Notes: generated by a model from the letters alone, not told the origin. DNA of 64,000 nucleotides from JAYOEY01 sp038120295 (GCA_038120295.1 JAYOLL010000020.1:7584-71583); one strand, 5' to 3'; positions 50,227-60,008 are shown, numbered from the stretch's first letter. A program made the numbers and translations.

Positions 50227-50478
50227 ATGGCAAAAGGCGAGAAATCCGCCGATATTTCAGCTCTTTCCTTCGAGGCGGCCCTGTCCGAACTGGAAGAGAT
50301 CGTTCGCCAGCTGGAGCAGGGCAAGAGCAGCCTCGACGAGGCGATCGGTGCGTATGAACGCGGCGCCAGGCTGAAGGATCACTGCGAAAAGAAGCTCACG
50401 GAAGCGCGCGCGAGGGTGGAGAAGATAAAACTGGATGCCGATGGCGGTGTATCGGCGGAGCCAGCCAATCTTGAGTGA
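50227..50478 (+). CDS. xseB: exodeoxyribonuclease VII small subunit
   Basis: An 83-residue helical protein that binds XseA. The typical LSFEAALSELEEIVRQLEQGKSSLDEAIGAYERG is present, spread over about residues 13-46, with the coiled C-terminal half. ATG 50227 is preferred over a TTG at 50206. The ispA gene starts 10 bases after its stop, in the conserved xseB-ispA-dxs order. Confidence 0.92.
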   Translation: MAKGEKSADISALSFEAALSELEEIVRQLEQGKSSLDEAIGAYERGARLKDHCEKKLTEARARVEKIKLDADGGVSAEPANLE

Positions 50479-50488
50479 TGTCGCGACC

Positions 50489-51376
50489 ATGATACCGCTG
50501 GCCGATGCCATGGCCGACGGCGCGGCTGCCGTCGAACGGGTGATCGATTCGGTCCTGGCCGTGCCCGAAGGACCGGAGAAGCGCGTTTTCGAGGCGATGC
50601 GCTACTCGTCTCTGGGCGCCGGCAAGAGATTGCGGCCGTTTCTCGCCCTGGCGAGCGCGCGCGTTTGCGGCGCGCCCGACGACCAGGCGCTCAGGGTCGG
50701 CGCAGCCGTCGAACTGATCCACTGCTATTCGCTGATCCATGACGATCTGCCGGCGATGGACGACGACGATCTGCGGCGCGGCAAGCCGTCCTGTCACAAA
50801 GCATTCGACGACGCCACGGCAATACTTGCCGGCGATGCGCTGCAGGCCATGGCGTTCGAGGTTCTCGCCGATCCGAAAACCCATCCCAACGGCGACGTCC
50901 GGTCGGAGCTTGTCGCGGCGCTCGCGATCGCTTCGGGCGGTCATGGAATGGTCGGGGGACAGATGATCGATCTGGCGGCGGAAAATACAGATGCCGACGT
51001 AGCCATGATAACCCGCATACAGCGGCTGAAAACCGGCGCATTGATCCGCTTCTCAGCGGAATCGGGTGCGATCGTCGCGCAGGCGTCCGCCGTCGCGCGG
51101 CAGGCGCTGGTGCGCTACGCCCATGATCTCGGTCTCGCGTTTCAGATCGTCGACGATCTTCTGGATGCGACCAGTACGGCGGAAGACCTGGGTAAGGCGA
51201 CCCAGAAGGACGAAGCCGCCGGAAAGGCGACTTTTGTCTCGCTGTTGGGGATCGACAAGGCGCGTGAACGGGCGCAACTGCTTGTTGGGCAGGCGATCGC
51301 CCATCTTGACATTTTCGACGCAAAAGCAGCACATCTGCGGTCCATTGCAGAGTTCGTCGTCGAACGGCGGACCTGA
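50489..51376 (+). CDS. ispA: farnesyl/geranylgeranyl diphosphate synthase
   Basis: A 295-residue short-chain prenyl transferase that condenses DMAPP or GPP with IPP. The first Asp-rich motif is DDLPAMDDDDLRRG (Asp85-Asp92) and the second is IVDDLLD near residue 224; LGAGKRLRP binds IPP. ATG 50489 gives the family length; a TTG at 50471 overlapping the xseB end is possible. It feeds isoprenoid synthesis together with dxs downstream. Confidence 0.95.
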   Translation: MIPLADAMADGAAAVERVIDSVLAVPEGPEKRVFEAMRYSSLGAGKRLRPFLALASARVCGAPDDQALRVGAAVELIHCYSLIHDDLPAMDDDDLRRGKPSCHKAFDDATAILAGDALQAMAFEVLADPKTHPNGDVRSELVAALAIASGGHGMVGGQMIDLAAENTDADVAMITRIQRLKTGALIRFSAESGAIVAQASAVARQALVRYAHDLGLAFQIVDDLLDATSTAEDLGKATQKDEAAGKATFVSLLGIDKARERAQLLVGQAIAHLDIFDAKAAHLRSIAEFVVERRT

Positions 51377-51399
51377 TGCGTGCGAGTTAGGAGAGTCTT

Positions 51400-53322
51400 T
51401 TGCGAAATCGTCCCGATACGCCGTTGCTCGATACCGTCGATCTGCCGGAAGATCTGCGCAAGCTCGACGAAAAACAGCTGCGGCAGCTGGCCGACGAGCT
51501 GCGGACCGAAACCATCGATGCCGTGTCGTCTACCGGCGGGCATCTCGGTGCCGGGCTGGGCGTTGTCGAGCTGACGGTTGCGCTGCATTACGTCTTCAAT
51601 ACCCCGGATGACAAAATCGTCTGGGACGTTGGCCACCAGGCCTACCCGCATAAAATTCTAACCGGTCGGCGCGACCGTATCCGTACGTTGCGTCAGGGTG
51701 GCGGGCTTTCCGGTTTCACCAAGCGCACTGAAAGCGAATACGACCCGTTCGGCGCGGCCCATGCCGCGACTTCGATATCGGCGGCGCTCGGGTTTTCCGT
51801 GGCGGGCGAAATGTCCGGAAAGGACAATCGCGCCATTGCCGTGATTGGCGACGGATCGATGACGGCCGGCATGGCCTATGAGGCGATGAACAATGCCGGT
51901 TCGATGGATTCGCGCCTTATTGTCATCCTTAACGATAACGATATGTCGATTGCGCCGCCCGTCGGCGCGATGAGCGCCTATCTGTCGCGTCTGATTTCGT
52001 CCCGGTCCTACAGGTCGCTGCGCCATCTGATGCGCGACCTGGCGAAGAAGTTCCCCAAGCCGATCGAAAAGGCGGCGACTCGCGGCGAAGAATACGCGCG
52101 GGGTCTGGTCACGGGCGGCACGTTGTTCGAGGAGCTCGGCTTCTTCTATGTCGGACCGATCGACGGTCATAATCTCGATCACCTGCTGCCCGTCCTTCGC
52201 AACGTTCGCGACTCGGACGAGCCCGGCCCTGTCCTGATCCATATCGTCACCAAGAAAGGCGGGGGGTATCCGCCGGCAGAGAAAGCCGCGGACAAGTATC
52301 ACGGCGTCGGCAAGTTCGACGTGGTGACCGGCGCGCTCGCCAAGGCGCCGCCCGGACCGCCCAGCTATACCAAGGTGTTCGCCAATGCGCTGATCGAGGA
52401 AGCGAAGGCCGACGATAGGATCGTCGGCATCAATGCCGCGATGCCGTCCGGCACCGGCATGGATATGTTCGCTGACGCCTTTCCCGACCGCTGTTACGAT
52501 GTCGGGATCGCCGAACAGCATGCCGTGACTTTTGCCGCCGGCCTCGCCGCCGACGGGTTCAAGCCGTTCGCGGCGATCTATTCGACCTTCCTGCAGCGCG
52601 CCTACGACTCCGTCGTGCATGATGTGGCTATCCAGAAACTGCCGGTGCGTTTCGCCATGGACCGGGCGGGCATGGTCGGCGCTGACGGTGTGACCCATCA
52701 GGGAACCTACGACATCGCCTATCTCGGCTGTTTGCCCGACTTCGTTCTGATGGCGGCGGCGGACGAAGCCGAGCTTGTTCACATGGTCGCAACCCAGGTT
52801 GCCATCGACGACCGGCCTTCCGGCCTGCGCTATCCGCGCGGCAACGGGTTCGGAGTCGATCTGCCGAAGAAGGGCGATGTTCTGGAAATAGGCAAGGGGC
52901 GGATCGTAAAGGAAGGCACAAAGATTGCGCTGCTGTCCTATGGCGCGCGGCTTAACGAGTGCCTCGATGCAGCCGGTGTGCTTGCCGCCCGCGGCCTGTC
53001 CACGACGGTCGCGGATGCGCGCTTCGCCAAGCCGATCGATCACGACCTCGTCCGCAGGCTTGCCGCCGAGCATGAGGTGCTGATCACCGTTGAAGAAGGC
53101 TCCATCGGCGGGTTCGCTACCCAGGTGATGCATTACCTCGCGCTCGAAGGGCTTCTCGATAACGGGCTCAAATTCCGGCCGATGTGCTTCCCCGATTTCT
53201 TTATCGATCACGAAGCGCCGGCCAAGCAATACGAGCAGGCCAGGATGACGTCGCCCGACATGGTAGCCATGGCGCTCGATGCACTCGGCATCGAAGCGGC
53301 GGAGAAGATCGTCCGCGCCTGA
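51400..53322 (+). CDS. dxs: 1-deoxy-D-xylulose-5-phosphate synthase
   Basis: A 640-residue ThDP enzyme making DXP from pyruvate and glyceraldehyde 3-phosphate, the entry step of the non-mevalonate isoprenoid route. Seen: ThDP site AVIGDGSMTAGMAYEAMNN, the catalytic His in STGGHLGAGLG, and the transketolase region DVGIAEQHAVTFAAGLA. Start is TTG 51400 with AGGAG seven bases before it. It follows ispA by 23 bases. Confidence 0.97.
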   Translation: MRNRPDTPLLDTVDLPEDLRKLDEKQLRQLADELRTETIDAVSSTGGHLGAGLGVVELTVALHYVFNTPDDKIVWDVGHQAYPHKILTGRRDRIRTLRQGGGLSGFTKRTESEYDPFGAAHAATSISAALGFSVAGEMSGKDNRAIAVIGDGSMTAGMAYEAMNNAGSMDSRLIVILNDNDMSIAPPVGAMSAYLSRLISSRSYRSLRHLMRDLAKKFPKPIEKAATRGEEYARGLVTGGTLFEELGFFYVGPIDGHNLDHLLPVLRNVRDSDEPGPVLIHIVTKKGGGYPPAEKAADKYHGVGKFDVVTGALAKAPPGPPSYTKVFANALIEEAKADDRIVGINAAMPSGTGMDMFADAFPDRCYDVGIAEQHAVTFAAGLAADGFKPFAAIYSTFLQRAYDSVVHDVAIQKLPVRFAMDRAGMVGADGVTHQGTYDIAYLGCLPDFVLMAAADEAELVHMVATQVAIDDRPSGLRYPRGNGFGVDLPKKGDVLEIGKGRIVKEGTKIALLSYGARLNECLDAAGVLAARGLSTTVADARFAKPIDHDLVRRLAAEHEVLITVEEGSIGGFATQVMHYLALEGLLDNGLKFRPMCFPDFFIDHEAPAKQYEQARMTSPDMVAMALDALGIEAAEKIVRA

Positions 53323-53346
53323 TCGGTCGGCCGTAGCAGGGCCGTC

Positions 53347-54105
53347 ATGCCACAGGTGAAACCCGGGAAACTGCGACTGGACCAGCTACTGGTCGAGCGC
53401 GGTCTCGTGGAATCGCGCAGCCGCGCGCAGGCCCTGATCATGTCCGGCGTGGTCTACTCGGATGACACCCGGCTCGACAAGCCGGGACAGCAGGTCGCGG
53501 CCGATGTCGCGCTGGATATTCGGGGGCGCGATCATCCGTACGTTTCGCGGGGCGGACTCAAGCTGGCGCATGCGATGGAGTGTTTCGGGCTTGGCGCCGA
53601 AGGGCGTATCTGTCTCGATGTCGGATCGTCCACCGGCGGGTTTACCGATGTGTTGCTGCGCGCCGGCGCGGAGGCGGTCTATGCCGTCGATGTAGGGCGC
53701 GGTCAGCTCGACTGGACCTTGCGGAACGATCCGCGTGTGACCGTGCTGGAAGGGGTCAACGCACGGCATCTGTCGGAGTCGGAGATCGATCGCCCGCCGT
53801 CGATGGTTGTCTGCGATGCGAGCTTTATCGGCTTGCGGACGGTCCTGCCTGCCGCGCTGGCGCTGGCGGTGCCGGGCGCCGATCTGGTGGCGCTGATCAA
53901 GCCGCAGTTCGAGGTCGGCAAGGGGCGTGTCGGTAAGGGCGGGGTGGTACGCGATCCCGCGCTGCATGATGAGGTCTGCGAGACGATTCGCGACTGGCTG
54001 GCTGGCGAAATGGGATGGCGGGTCGTTGGGATCGAGCAAAGCCCGATCACCGGGCCGAAGGGCAATATCGAGTTTCTGATCGTCGCCCGAAAGCCGGATA
54101 GTTGA
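53347..54105 (+). CDS. tlyA: TlyA-type rRNA methyltransferase
   Basis: A 252-residue protein with an N-terminal S4 RNA-binding domain (LDQLLVERGLVESRSRAQAL) and a FtsJ-like methyltransferase domain (LDVGSSTGGFTDVLLRAGA binds S-adenosylmethionine; Lys in YVSRGGLKL and LIKPQFEVG are catalytic-tetrad positions). TlyA methylates 2'-O positions in 16S and 23S rRNA and is also annotated as hemolysin A. It lies 24 bases after dxs, in the common dxs-tlyA order. Confidence 0.93.
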   Translation: MPQVKPGKLRLDQLLVERGLVESRSRAQALIMSGVVYSDDTRLDKPGQQVAADVALDIRGRDHPYVSRGGLKLAHAMECFGLGAEGRICLDVGSSTGGFTDVLLRAGAEAVYAVDVGRGQLDWTLRNDPRVTVLEGVNARHLSESEIDRPPSMVVCDASFIGLRTVLPAALALAVPGADLVALIKPQFEVGKGRVGKGGVVRDPALHDEVCETIRDWLAGEMGWRVVGIEQSPITGPKGNIEFLIVARKPDS

Positions 54106-54142
54106 AACCAAACGAATGAAGCCCGATGAATAGAGCCCGGAT

Positions 54143-55426
54143 ATGAGTCGTTCCCCCCATCTGACAGTCGACATAATAGCGCTTGGCGAGGGCGGGGACG
54201 GACTCGCCGAGACCGAACGCGGACGCATCTATATCGCGGATGCGTTGCCCGGCGACCGGGTGAAGATCCGGGTCCGTCGCGGCAATGGGGGCGTGCCGCG
54301 GGGCGAAATACTCGAACGTCTCGCGTCCGGCGACAGCCGGGCCGAACCGCTTTGCCGCCATTTCGGACGATGCGGTGGTTGCGCGGTCCAGCATGTCGGG
54401 CAGGAAACCTATATCGGATGGAAACGTAATCTCGTCGCGTCCGCGATGGCGCGGCGTGGCCTGGATGTCGCGGTACTCGGCGAACCGGTTCCCGGTGCGC
54501 CCGGCCGTCGACGGCGCGCCCGGCTGTTTGTGCAGATGACCGGCAGGGGGCCGGTGATCGGGTTTCGCGAAGCGCGCAGCCATCGGATCGTGCCTGTGAC
54601 GGAATGTCCCGTGTTGCACGCGGATATTGTCGGGATCCTGGCTGAACTTCCTGACCTGTTTCGCCATTTGCTTCCGGCCGGAGCCAAGGCAGAGCTGGCC
54701 GTTACCCTGACGGATGGCGGGCTGGATATGACCGTCCTGGCGGCTGACGAGCCCGACCTGACGCAGCGGGAGAGTCTGGCCTCCTTCGCCGAGATACATG
54801 ATGTCGCGCGCATAAGCTGGGGTCTGTTCGGCGATGCCGCTTCGGCTGAACCCGTCGTGCGCAGGCGCGCCGCGACGGTGACGTTTTGCAGCGTTCCGGT
54901 GGAACCCCCACCCGACGCCTTTCTCCAGCCGACAGCCGAGGGCGAAGCAGCCCTGCGCGCGAGAATCGAAGAGGCCCTCGCCGGGGCTTCGCGCGTCGTC
55001 GACCTGTATTCCGGTTGCGGCGCTTTCGCGCTGCCCCTGGCGTCGGGCGGGAAACATGTTCTCGCGATCGATTCCGCCGCCGATCATGTCGACGCGCTCG
55101 ATGCGGCGGCGCGGTCCGGGGGATTCGGAGAGATGGTGCAGATCGAAGCGCGCGATCTTCATCACCGGCCGCTGGAGGCGGACGAACTCAAAGGGCTGGA
55201 TGCGGTCGTGCTGGACCCGCCGAGGGCCGGCGCTTCGCGGCAGGCGGCAATTATCGCAGGGGCCGATATCCCCGTGGTCGCTTATGCTTCCTGCGATCCG
55301 CGCAGCTTTGCCCGCGACGCACGCCTTCTATGCGACGGCGGCTACAGGCTGGTATCGGTGACGCCCGTCGACCAGTTCCTGTTCACGCCCCACGTGGAAC
55401 TGGTCGGGATTTTCAGAAAAGTTTAA
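54143..55426 (+). CDS. class I SAM-dependent RNA methyltransferase (RlmD/TrmA family)
   Basis: A 427-residue 5-methyluridine methyltransferase-like protein. It has an N-terminal TRAM domain, an iron-sulfur Cys set (CRHFGRCGGC, about residues 72-81, with a later Cys), the SAM motif VVDLYSGCGAFALPLASG and the catalytic Cys in YASCDPRSFARDA. RlmD and RumB-like enzymes modify 23S rRNA; TrmA modifies tRNA. Which target applies is not decidable here. It follows tlyA by 37 bases, with an imperfect 14-base duplication in that gap, and is followed by a long hairpin. Confidence 0.85.
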   Translation: MSRSPHLTVDIIALGEGGDGLAETERGRIYIADALPGDRVKIRVRRGNGGVPRGEILERLASGDSRAEPLCRHFGRCGGCAVQHVGQETYIGWKRNLVASAMARRGLDVAVLGEPVPGAPGRRRRARLFVQMTGRGPVIGFREARSHRIVPVTECPVLHADIVGILAELPDLFRHLLPAGAKAELAVTLTDGGLDMTVLAADEPDLTQRESLASFAEIHDVARISWGLFGDAASAEPVVRRRAATVTFCSVPVEPPPDAFLQPTAEGEAALRARIEEALAGASRVVDLYSGCGAFALPLASGGKHVLAIDSAADHVDALDAAARSGGFGEMVQIEARDLHHRPLEADELKGLDAVVLDPPRAGASRQAAIIAGADIPVVAYASCDPRSFARDARLLCDGGYRLVSVTPVDQFLFTPHVELVGIFRKV

Positions 55427-55438
55427 GTCGGCACCGGT

Positions 55439-55499
55439 CCTCTCCCCCACCCGGCCACCCACTAGGATACTGGCGTTGGGTGGCCGGGTGGGGGAGAGG
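55439..55499 (+). repeat. 23-bp perfect inverted repeat, hairpin family copy 1
   Basis: A perfect 23-base stem (55439-55461 with 55477-55499), made of C-rich and G-rich arms, closes a 15-base loop containing AGGATACT. It starts 13 bases after the rRNA methyltransferase stop and sits between convergent genes. A close relative lies at 63945-64000. It may act as a terminator or mRNA 3'-end stabiliser and looks like a REP-type element. Confidence 0.9.
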
Positions 55500-55525
55500 G
55501 CTGGTGCGATTTCGCGACAGCGAAA

Positions 55526-56704
55526 CTATCCGGCCAGCGCTTTCCTTGCCGCCGGGAGCGCCGCGCCGACATTGATATCTGCTCCCTGTTCAGCCAGCAC
55601 GTCTTCCATGGCAGCGAGGAACAAAGTGACATGCTCGGCGGAAGAGCTGGTTCCCATGAGACCCACGCGCCAGACCTTGCCGGCGAGCGCGCCGAGGCCT
55701 GCGCCGATTTCAAGATTGTAGCGCTGCAGCAGCGTGCCTCGGACAGCCGCGTCGTCGGCTCCGTCGGGGATTGCCAGCGCGTTTAACTGCGGCAGCCGGT
55801 GCTCCTTTTCGACGACGAAGGAGCAGCCCATCGCTTCCCACCCGTCGCGCAAGGCGGCGTGGTTTCTCGCATGGCGTTTCCAGGCGGCTTCCAGCCCTTC
55901 TTCCTCCAGCATGACCAGCGATTCGTGCATCGCGTATAGCGGGTTGATCGGCGCCGTGTGGTGATAGACCCGGGCGCCCTCGCCGCTCCAGTAGCCCATC
56001 ACCAGGTTGAGATCCATGAACCAGCTCTGGACCGTCCGGTTACGGCCGCGGATCACGTCGGCGGCGCGGTCGGAGAATGTCACCGGGGAGATGCCCGGCA
56101 TGCAGGACAGGCATTTCTGCGACCCGGAATAGACCGCGTCCGCGCCCCATTCGTCGGTCAGCACCGGCGTGCCGCCCAGCGAGGTCACGGTATCGACGAT
56201 GGAAAGCGCGCCATGGTCGTCGGCCAGCTTGCAGATCGCTGCCGCATCCGACTGAACCCCGGTCGAGGTCTCGGCATGGACAAAGGCCACCGCCTTGGCG
56301 CCCGGGTTGGCCTTCAGCGCATCCTCGATTTTCGTCAGGTCGACCGGTTTTCCCCAGTCGTCCATCACCATTACCGCTGTGCCGCCGCAACGCTCGACAT
56401 TCTCCTTCATGCGTCCGCCGAACGCACCGTTCTGGCACACGATGACCGTATCGCCCGGCTCTACCAGATTGACGAAACAGGTCTCCATGCCGACAGAGCC
56501 CGGACCGGAGACCGGAATGGTCAACTCGTTCTTCGTAGAGAAGGCGTAGCGCAACATCTCCTTCAACTCCTCCATCATGGCGGAGAAGGCGGGATCGAGA
56601 TGCCCGATGGTCGGCCGCGCGAGCGCGGCGAGGACGCGGGGGTGAACGTCGGACGGGCCCGGGCCCATCAGCCGGCGCACCGGCGGATTGAAGGAGGATG
56701 TCAT
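55526..56704 (-). CDS. PLP-dependent alanine-glyoxylate aminotransferase family protein
   Basis: A 392-residue fold-type I aminotransferase of the serine/alanine-glyoxylate group. It begins with LMGPGPSDVHPRVLAAL; HAETSTGVQ and VDTVTSLGG bind cofactor, and the PLP Lys is in YSGSQKCLSCMPG. It transfers an amino group from Ser, Ala or Asp to glyoxylate. No glycine- or glyoxylate-pathway genes are adjacent, so the donor is unknown. It is preceded on the same strand by the HNH gene (93 bases). Confidence 0.9.
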   Translation of the reverse strand: MTSSFNPPVRRLMGPGPSDVHPRVLAALARPTIGHLDPAFSAMMEELKEMLRYAFSTKNELTIPVSGPGSVGMETCFVNLVEPGDTVIVCQNGAFGGRMKENVERCGGTAVMVMDDWGKPVDLTKIEDALKANPGAKAVAFVHAETSTGVQSDAAAICKLADDHGALSIVDTVTSLGGTPVLTDEWGADAVYSGSQKCLSCMPGISPVTFSDRAADVIRGRNRTVQSWFMDLNLVMGYWSGEGARVYHHTAPINPLYAMHESLVMLEEEGLEAAWKRHARNHAALRDGWEAMGCSFVVEKEHRLPQLNALAIPDGADDAAVRGTLLQRYNLEIGAGLGALAGKVWRVGLMGTSSSAEHVTLFLAAMEDVLAEQGADINVGAALPAARKALAG

Positions 56705-56797
56705 GGCGCTTCCTGTCGAACGGTTGGCATTAGAACGGCGGCGCGCATCCTAGCCGGGATCGAGCAGGCGGCAACCCCGATGGACGACAACGTAGTC

Positions 56798-57319
56798 CTA
56801 TCGATCACCTTTGGCGCTATTGTGCCACCTGCACAGGAATTGCAGATTTTCGATCTCATCGCTACCACCACGAGAGATAGGGATAATATGGTCGATTGTA
56901 AGGTTCGTTCGCTCATCACATTCTGGCCAGGCGCAAACGTATCTTTTTCCTACATCCAACATCGCAAGTTTTAACTGTGCGCGCTGTCTACCAAATTCCG
57001 TCCGGCGAATTCGAGTCAATTCGGTCTTAGTATTTTTATCTGCTACTTGTTGCTCTTCTTCTTTAACAGCGACTTCATACAATTTCCTGAATTCTTCGTA
57101 TGGTATGGCTGGCCATCCGCCTCCGCGACCCTCGATCAGTTTTGCTAAGTATCCAATACCGTGAACCGCATCCATGTATATGCGCTCGTCTCTTAGTTTT
57201 TGCGCTTCTCGAATTTTTTCCGCCAACTCGTTTAGGGAAACGGCGAGTGCGTTTTTTTCAACGACTATGTCGAAGTTATAAAGGCAAATTATGTCGTCAA
57301 AGCTGATAGTTAAGCTCAC
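56798..57319 (-). CDS. HNH endonuclease domain protein
   Basis: A 173-residue protein with a C-terminal HNH nuclease (Cys129, Cys134, Asp143-His144, Asn158, Cys163, His166), where the second and third pairs come from DHIIPISRGG and CRWHNSAKGD. The first 120 residues are helical and not recognised. GTG 57319 with AAGG nine bases upstream is the likely start. It uses more A/T than its neighbours, which suggests recent arrival. No restriction-modification, intron or phage genes are nearby, so its target is unknown. Confidence 0.7.
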   Translation of the reverse strand: MSLTISFDDIICLYNFDIVVEKNALAVSLNELAEKIREAQKLRDERIYMDAVHGIGYLAKLIEGRGGGWPAIPYEEFRKLYEVAVKEEEQQVADKNTKTELTRIRRTEFGRQRAQLKLAMLDVGKRYVCAWPECDERTNLTIDHIIPISRGGSDEIENLQFLCRWHNSAKGDR

Positions 57320-57343
57320 CAGTATTGGCCTTGATCAGTCAAT

Positions 57344-58372
57344 TTAAAACGCCAGAGACAGGCTGAGAGCGCCGAACTGGTCGGTGTCGTCCTGGGTTTC
57401 GAATTCCCTGGACCGCCAGGTGTGGGTATAGGAGACGCGTGCCGGTCCGATGATGAAGGCGACGCCAGCCTGGATATCGCCGACGAACGGTTTCTTGTCG
57501 ACGCTGGCGCTGTCGCGGAACGTATTGCCGTCGAGGAAGATGTTGCGCAGCACGCCGCGCGCTTCGATTCCGGCGAAAACGTACCAGCTGAAGCCGCCGC
57601 CCAAGACGAAGAAATCCGATCCGGGCAAAGACGGGCGGATGCGCGGCGGTCCGTAATCGTAGTTCCGGGCGAGGTCGTTGCCGAGCCGGATTGTGAACCC
57701 CGTCGCCGCCTGGGTCAGGACGTTGCCGACGCTTGCGCCCGCATGCGGCGTCAGGTCGCCATCGAGCCCGATCAGCCCGAACCGCTTCCACTGACGCCAT
57801 TTGCGCTCGTAGGTCAGAACGAAGCCGGGCTCGTTGCGGAGCTGGCTGTCCCACCCTTCGGGCCGTGCGAACCCGAACCATTCATGCCAGGCCTTCTGCA
57901 CGTCCTCGGCCAGCGAATATGGCCCGACAATACCGATATCGAGCTGGAGATTGTCGAGCTGGTCGCCGTCTACCGAAACCAGGCCGACACCGATATAGGT
58001 CCAGCCCGCATAGGGCCGGTCGTTGGGGTCGGGGTTGCGCGCCGTAATGTCGTCAGGCGTATAGATGTTCTGGCCGAGCGAGAAGACTACGCGCTTGCTG
58101 GCGGTTTCGTCGAAAAGGGGAACGTACGACGCAGCATCGGTCACCCATTCCGGGACCCTGTTTTCCGGCGCCATCCAGGCCAGGCGCGTGCCGTGGGTGA
58201 AATGCCCGTCGGAATTGCCGAAAAGGTCGTTCTCGAACTGCATCGTCAGGATGCCGTCGTCGGACGAGGTCTGCGCATCTGCTCCGGTTGGCCACAGGAT
58301 GCATACCGTGAGCGCGGCGGCAACCGCCGACCGCCAGCCGGAACGCTGAAAATTTCGGGACTGTATGCTCAA
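57344..58372 (-). CDS. LpxR-like outer-membrane beta-barrel (DUF2219)
   Basis: A 342-residue predicted outer-membrane protein. A signal peptide (about 1-33, ending ADAQ) is followed by beta strands with aromatic ends and a C-terminal Phe (SLSLAF). Seen: LTMQFENDLFGNSDGHFTHGTRLAW and the RPYAGWTYIG segment of LpxR-type lipid A 3'-O-deacylases. An in-frame TTG at 58372 places the signal peptide at the N-terminus; ATG 58486 would add 38 charged residues and seems less good. The catalytic residues of LpxR are not checked position by position here. Confidence 0.7.
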   Translation of the reverse strand: MSIQSRNFQRSGWRSAVAAALTVCILWPTGADAQTSSDDGILTMQFENDLFGNSDGHFTHGTRLAWMAPENRVPEWVTDAASYVPLFDETASKRVVFSLGQNIYTPDDITARNPDPNDRPYAGWTYIGVGLVSVDGDQLDNLQLDIGIVGPYSLAEDVQKAWHEWFGFARPEGWDSQLRNEPGFVLTYERKWRQWKRFGLIGLDGDLTPHAGASVGNVLTQAATGFTIRLGNDLARNYDYGPPRIRPSLPGSDFFVLGGGFSWYVFAGIEARGVLRNIFLDGNTFRDSASVDKKPFVGDIQAGVAFIIGPARVSYTHTWRSREFETQDDTDQFGALSLSLAF

Positions 58373-58604
58373 TTCAGACTGCCCAGATCCGTTCTGAAGT
58401 ACCGTTTGGCGCCGCCGTTCGCCGCGCGCGGCATTCTGGAGGGCGGCCCTGTCAGGGTCAATCGCGTACTCTCGTTCAAAAAACATAAATCTGAAATGTG
58501 GCCTGAATTCGTCGCAAACCCGCTGCAGTGAGGGTTGCGCCTTCGATCCCGCGTGCGCAGAATGCCTGCCTTTTGCGGATTTAACCCTTTTCAGGACAGT
58601 TTGC

Positions 58605-60008
58605 ATGGGCGACCAGTCGTTTCGCGGGCACATCTCGAATCTCGAGCAGCAGGGCGAGCTGGTTCGCGTCGATGCCGAGGTCGATGTTTGCGAAAACGTC
58701 TCCGCCATCGGCTGGAAGACCTACGACCGGTTCGGAAAGTCCACACTCTTCACCAACCTTAAGGGGTTCCCCGGCTGGAAACTGGCGAGCCAGGTGGTCA
58801 CCGATAGACGGAAATGGTCGATCGGGCTCGGCGTGCCCGAGGATACGGTGATCGAAACGGTGATGGATCGTCTCAAGCAGCCGCTCGACCCGATTCACGT
58901 CGACGCGGCGGATGCGCCGGTGAAGCAGAACGTGCTGACCGGCGCGGACGCGGATCTGACGAAGATACCCGCCATGTGGACGTCGGAGGAAGACCCCGGC
59001 CCCTATATCGCATCCGGCATGGTGGTGATCCGCGACCCCGAAACGGGCTCGAACAATCTCTCCTATCATCGGCAGCAGGTGATGGGACCGGACCGGACCG
59101 GTTTCCTGATCTGCCCGCGCCATGCCTTGCGTTCCTACCAGAAATATCAGGAGCAAAAGAAGGCCATGCCGGTCGCGGTGGTGGTCGGCGCGCATCCCGC
59201 CATCGTGTTCGCCGCCGGCTTCACCACGCAGTACGGCGTCGACGAGATGTTGCTCGCGGGCGGGCTGATGGAAGACCCGGTGCGGCTGGTCAAATGCGAA
59301 ACCTCCGACCTGATGGTGCCGGCGGATGCCGAGCTGGTGATCGAGGGCGAAATCCTGCCTGAAGGCATGACGGAAGAAGGCCCTTTCGGCGAAGTGACCG
59401 GCGGCTACGCCGAAGAGGGGTCAACAGAGATTTTCAAACTGACCGCGATTACGCACCGAGACGATCCGATTTTCTACGGCATGCATTCGGGTGCGCCGAT
59501 GGCGGATCCGCAGTCGATTACCGGTACCTGTATCGAGGCGGCGCTGACCGAGCATCTTGCCAAGGTCGAGGGCGGTATGGATATCCGCGATATCAGGTGT
59601 CTCGGCGTTTCCGGCCTGATGGCGGTGGTAATCAAGCTGCGCCCGCGTATCGCCGGACAGGCCAAGACCGCGCTGATGGCGGCGCTGTCGAGCCCCTACA
59701 TGCATCCCAAGCTCGCCATCGCGGTGGACGAGGATATCGATGCCAGCGATCTGCGACAGGTGTTCTGGTCGCTGACCACGCGCGTTCATGCCGAGACAGA
59801 TGTGACGCCGGTCGACAGGACGCGGATCTGGTCGCTCGATAACGTGTCCGACATCGTTCCCGGTATGAGCCCGATGTACCGCATCGGCACCAAGCTCGCG
59901 ATCGATGCGACCATGCCGCCCGCATCCCATCCCGAAGACCGCGCGCGGTTCGCCCGGGCCATGCCGAAGAATTTCGACAGTGTCGACATCGATGAGTTCC
60001 TGTCATGA
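58605..60008 (+). CDS. UbiD-family decarboxylase
   Basis: A 467-residue prenylated-FMN decarboxylase of the UbiD family, which decarboxylates aromatic or alpha,beta-unsaturated acids. The key EEGPFGEVTGGYAEE (Glu for decarboxylation) and the late DVTPVDRTRIWSLDN are present, and the first 100 residues match the family start. UbiX, which makes the cofactor, is not in the window. The next gene, a MarR regulator, overlaps it by four bases, and a TRAP uptake system follows, so the acid is probably imported and then decarboxylated. Confidence 0.88.
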   Translation: MGDQSFRGHISNLEQQGELVRVDAEVDVCENVSAIGWKTYDRFGKSTLFTNLKGFPGWKLASQVVTDRRKWSIGLGVPEDTVIETVMDRLKQPLDPIHVDAADAPVKQNVLTGADADLTKIPAMWTSEEDPGPYIASGMVVIRDPETGSNNLSYHRQQVMGPDRTGFLICPRHALRSYQKYQEQKKAMPVAVVVGAHPAIVFAAGFTTQYGVDEMLLAGGLMEDPVRLVKCETSDLMVPADAELVIEGEILPEGMTEEGPFGEVTGGYAEEGSTEIFKLTAITHRDDPIFYGMHSGAPMADPQSITGTCIEAALTEHLAKVEGGMDIRDIRCLGVSGLMAVVIKLRPRIAGQAKTALMAALSSPYMHPKLAIAVDEDIDASDLRQVFWSLTTRVHAETDVTPVDRTRIWSLDNVSDIVPGMSPMYRIGTKLAIDATMPPASHPEDRARFARAMPKNFDSVDIDEFLS

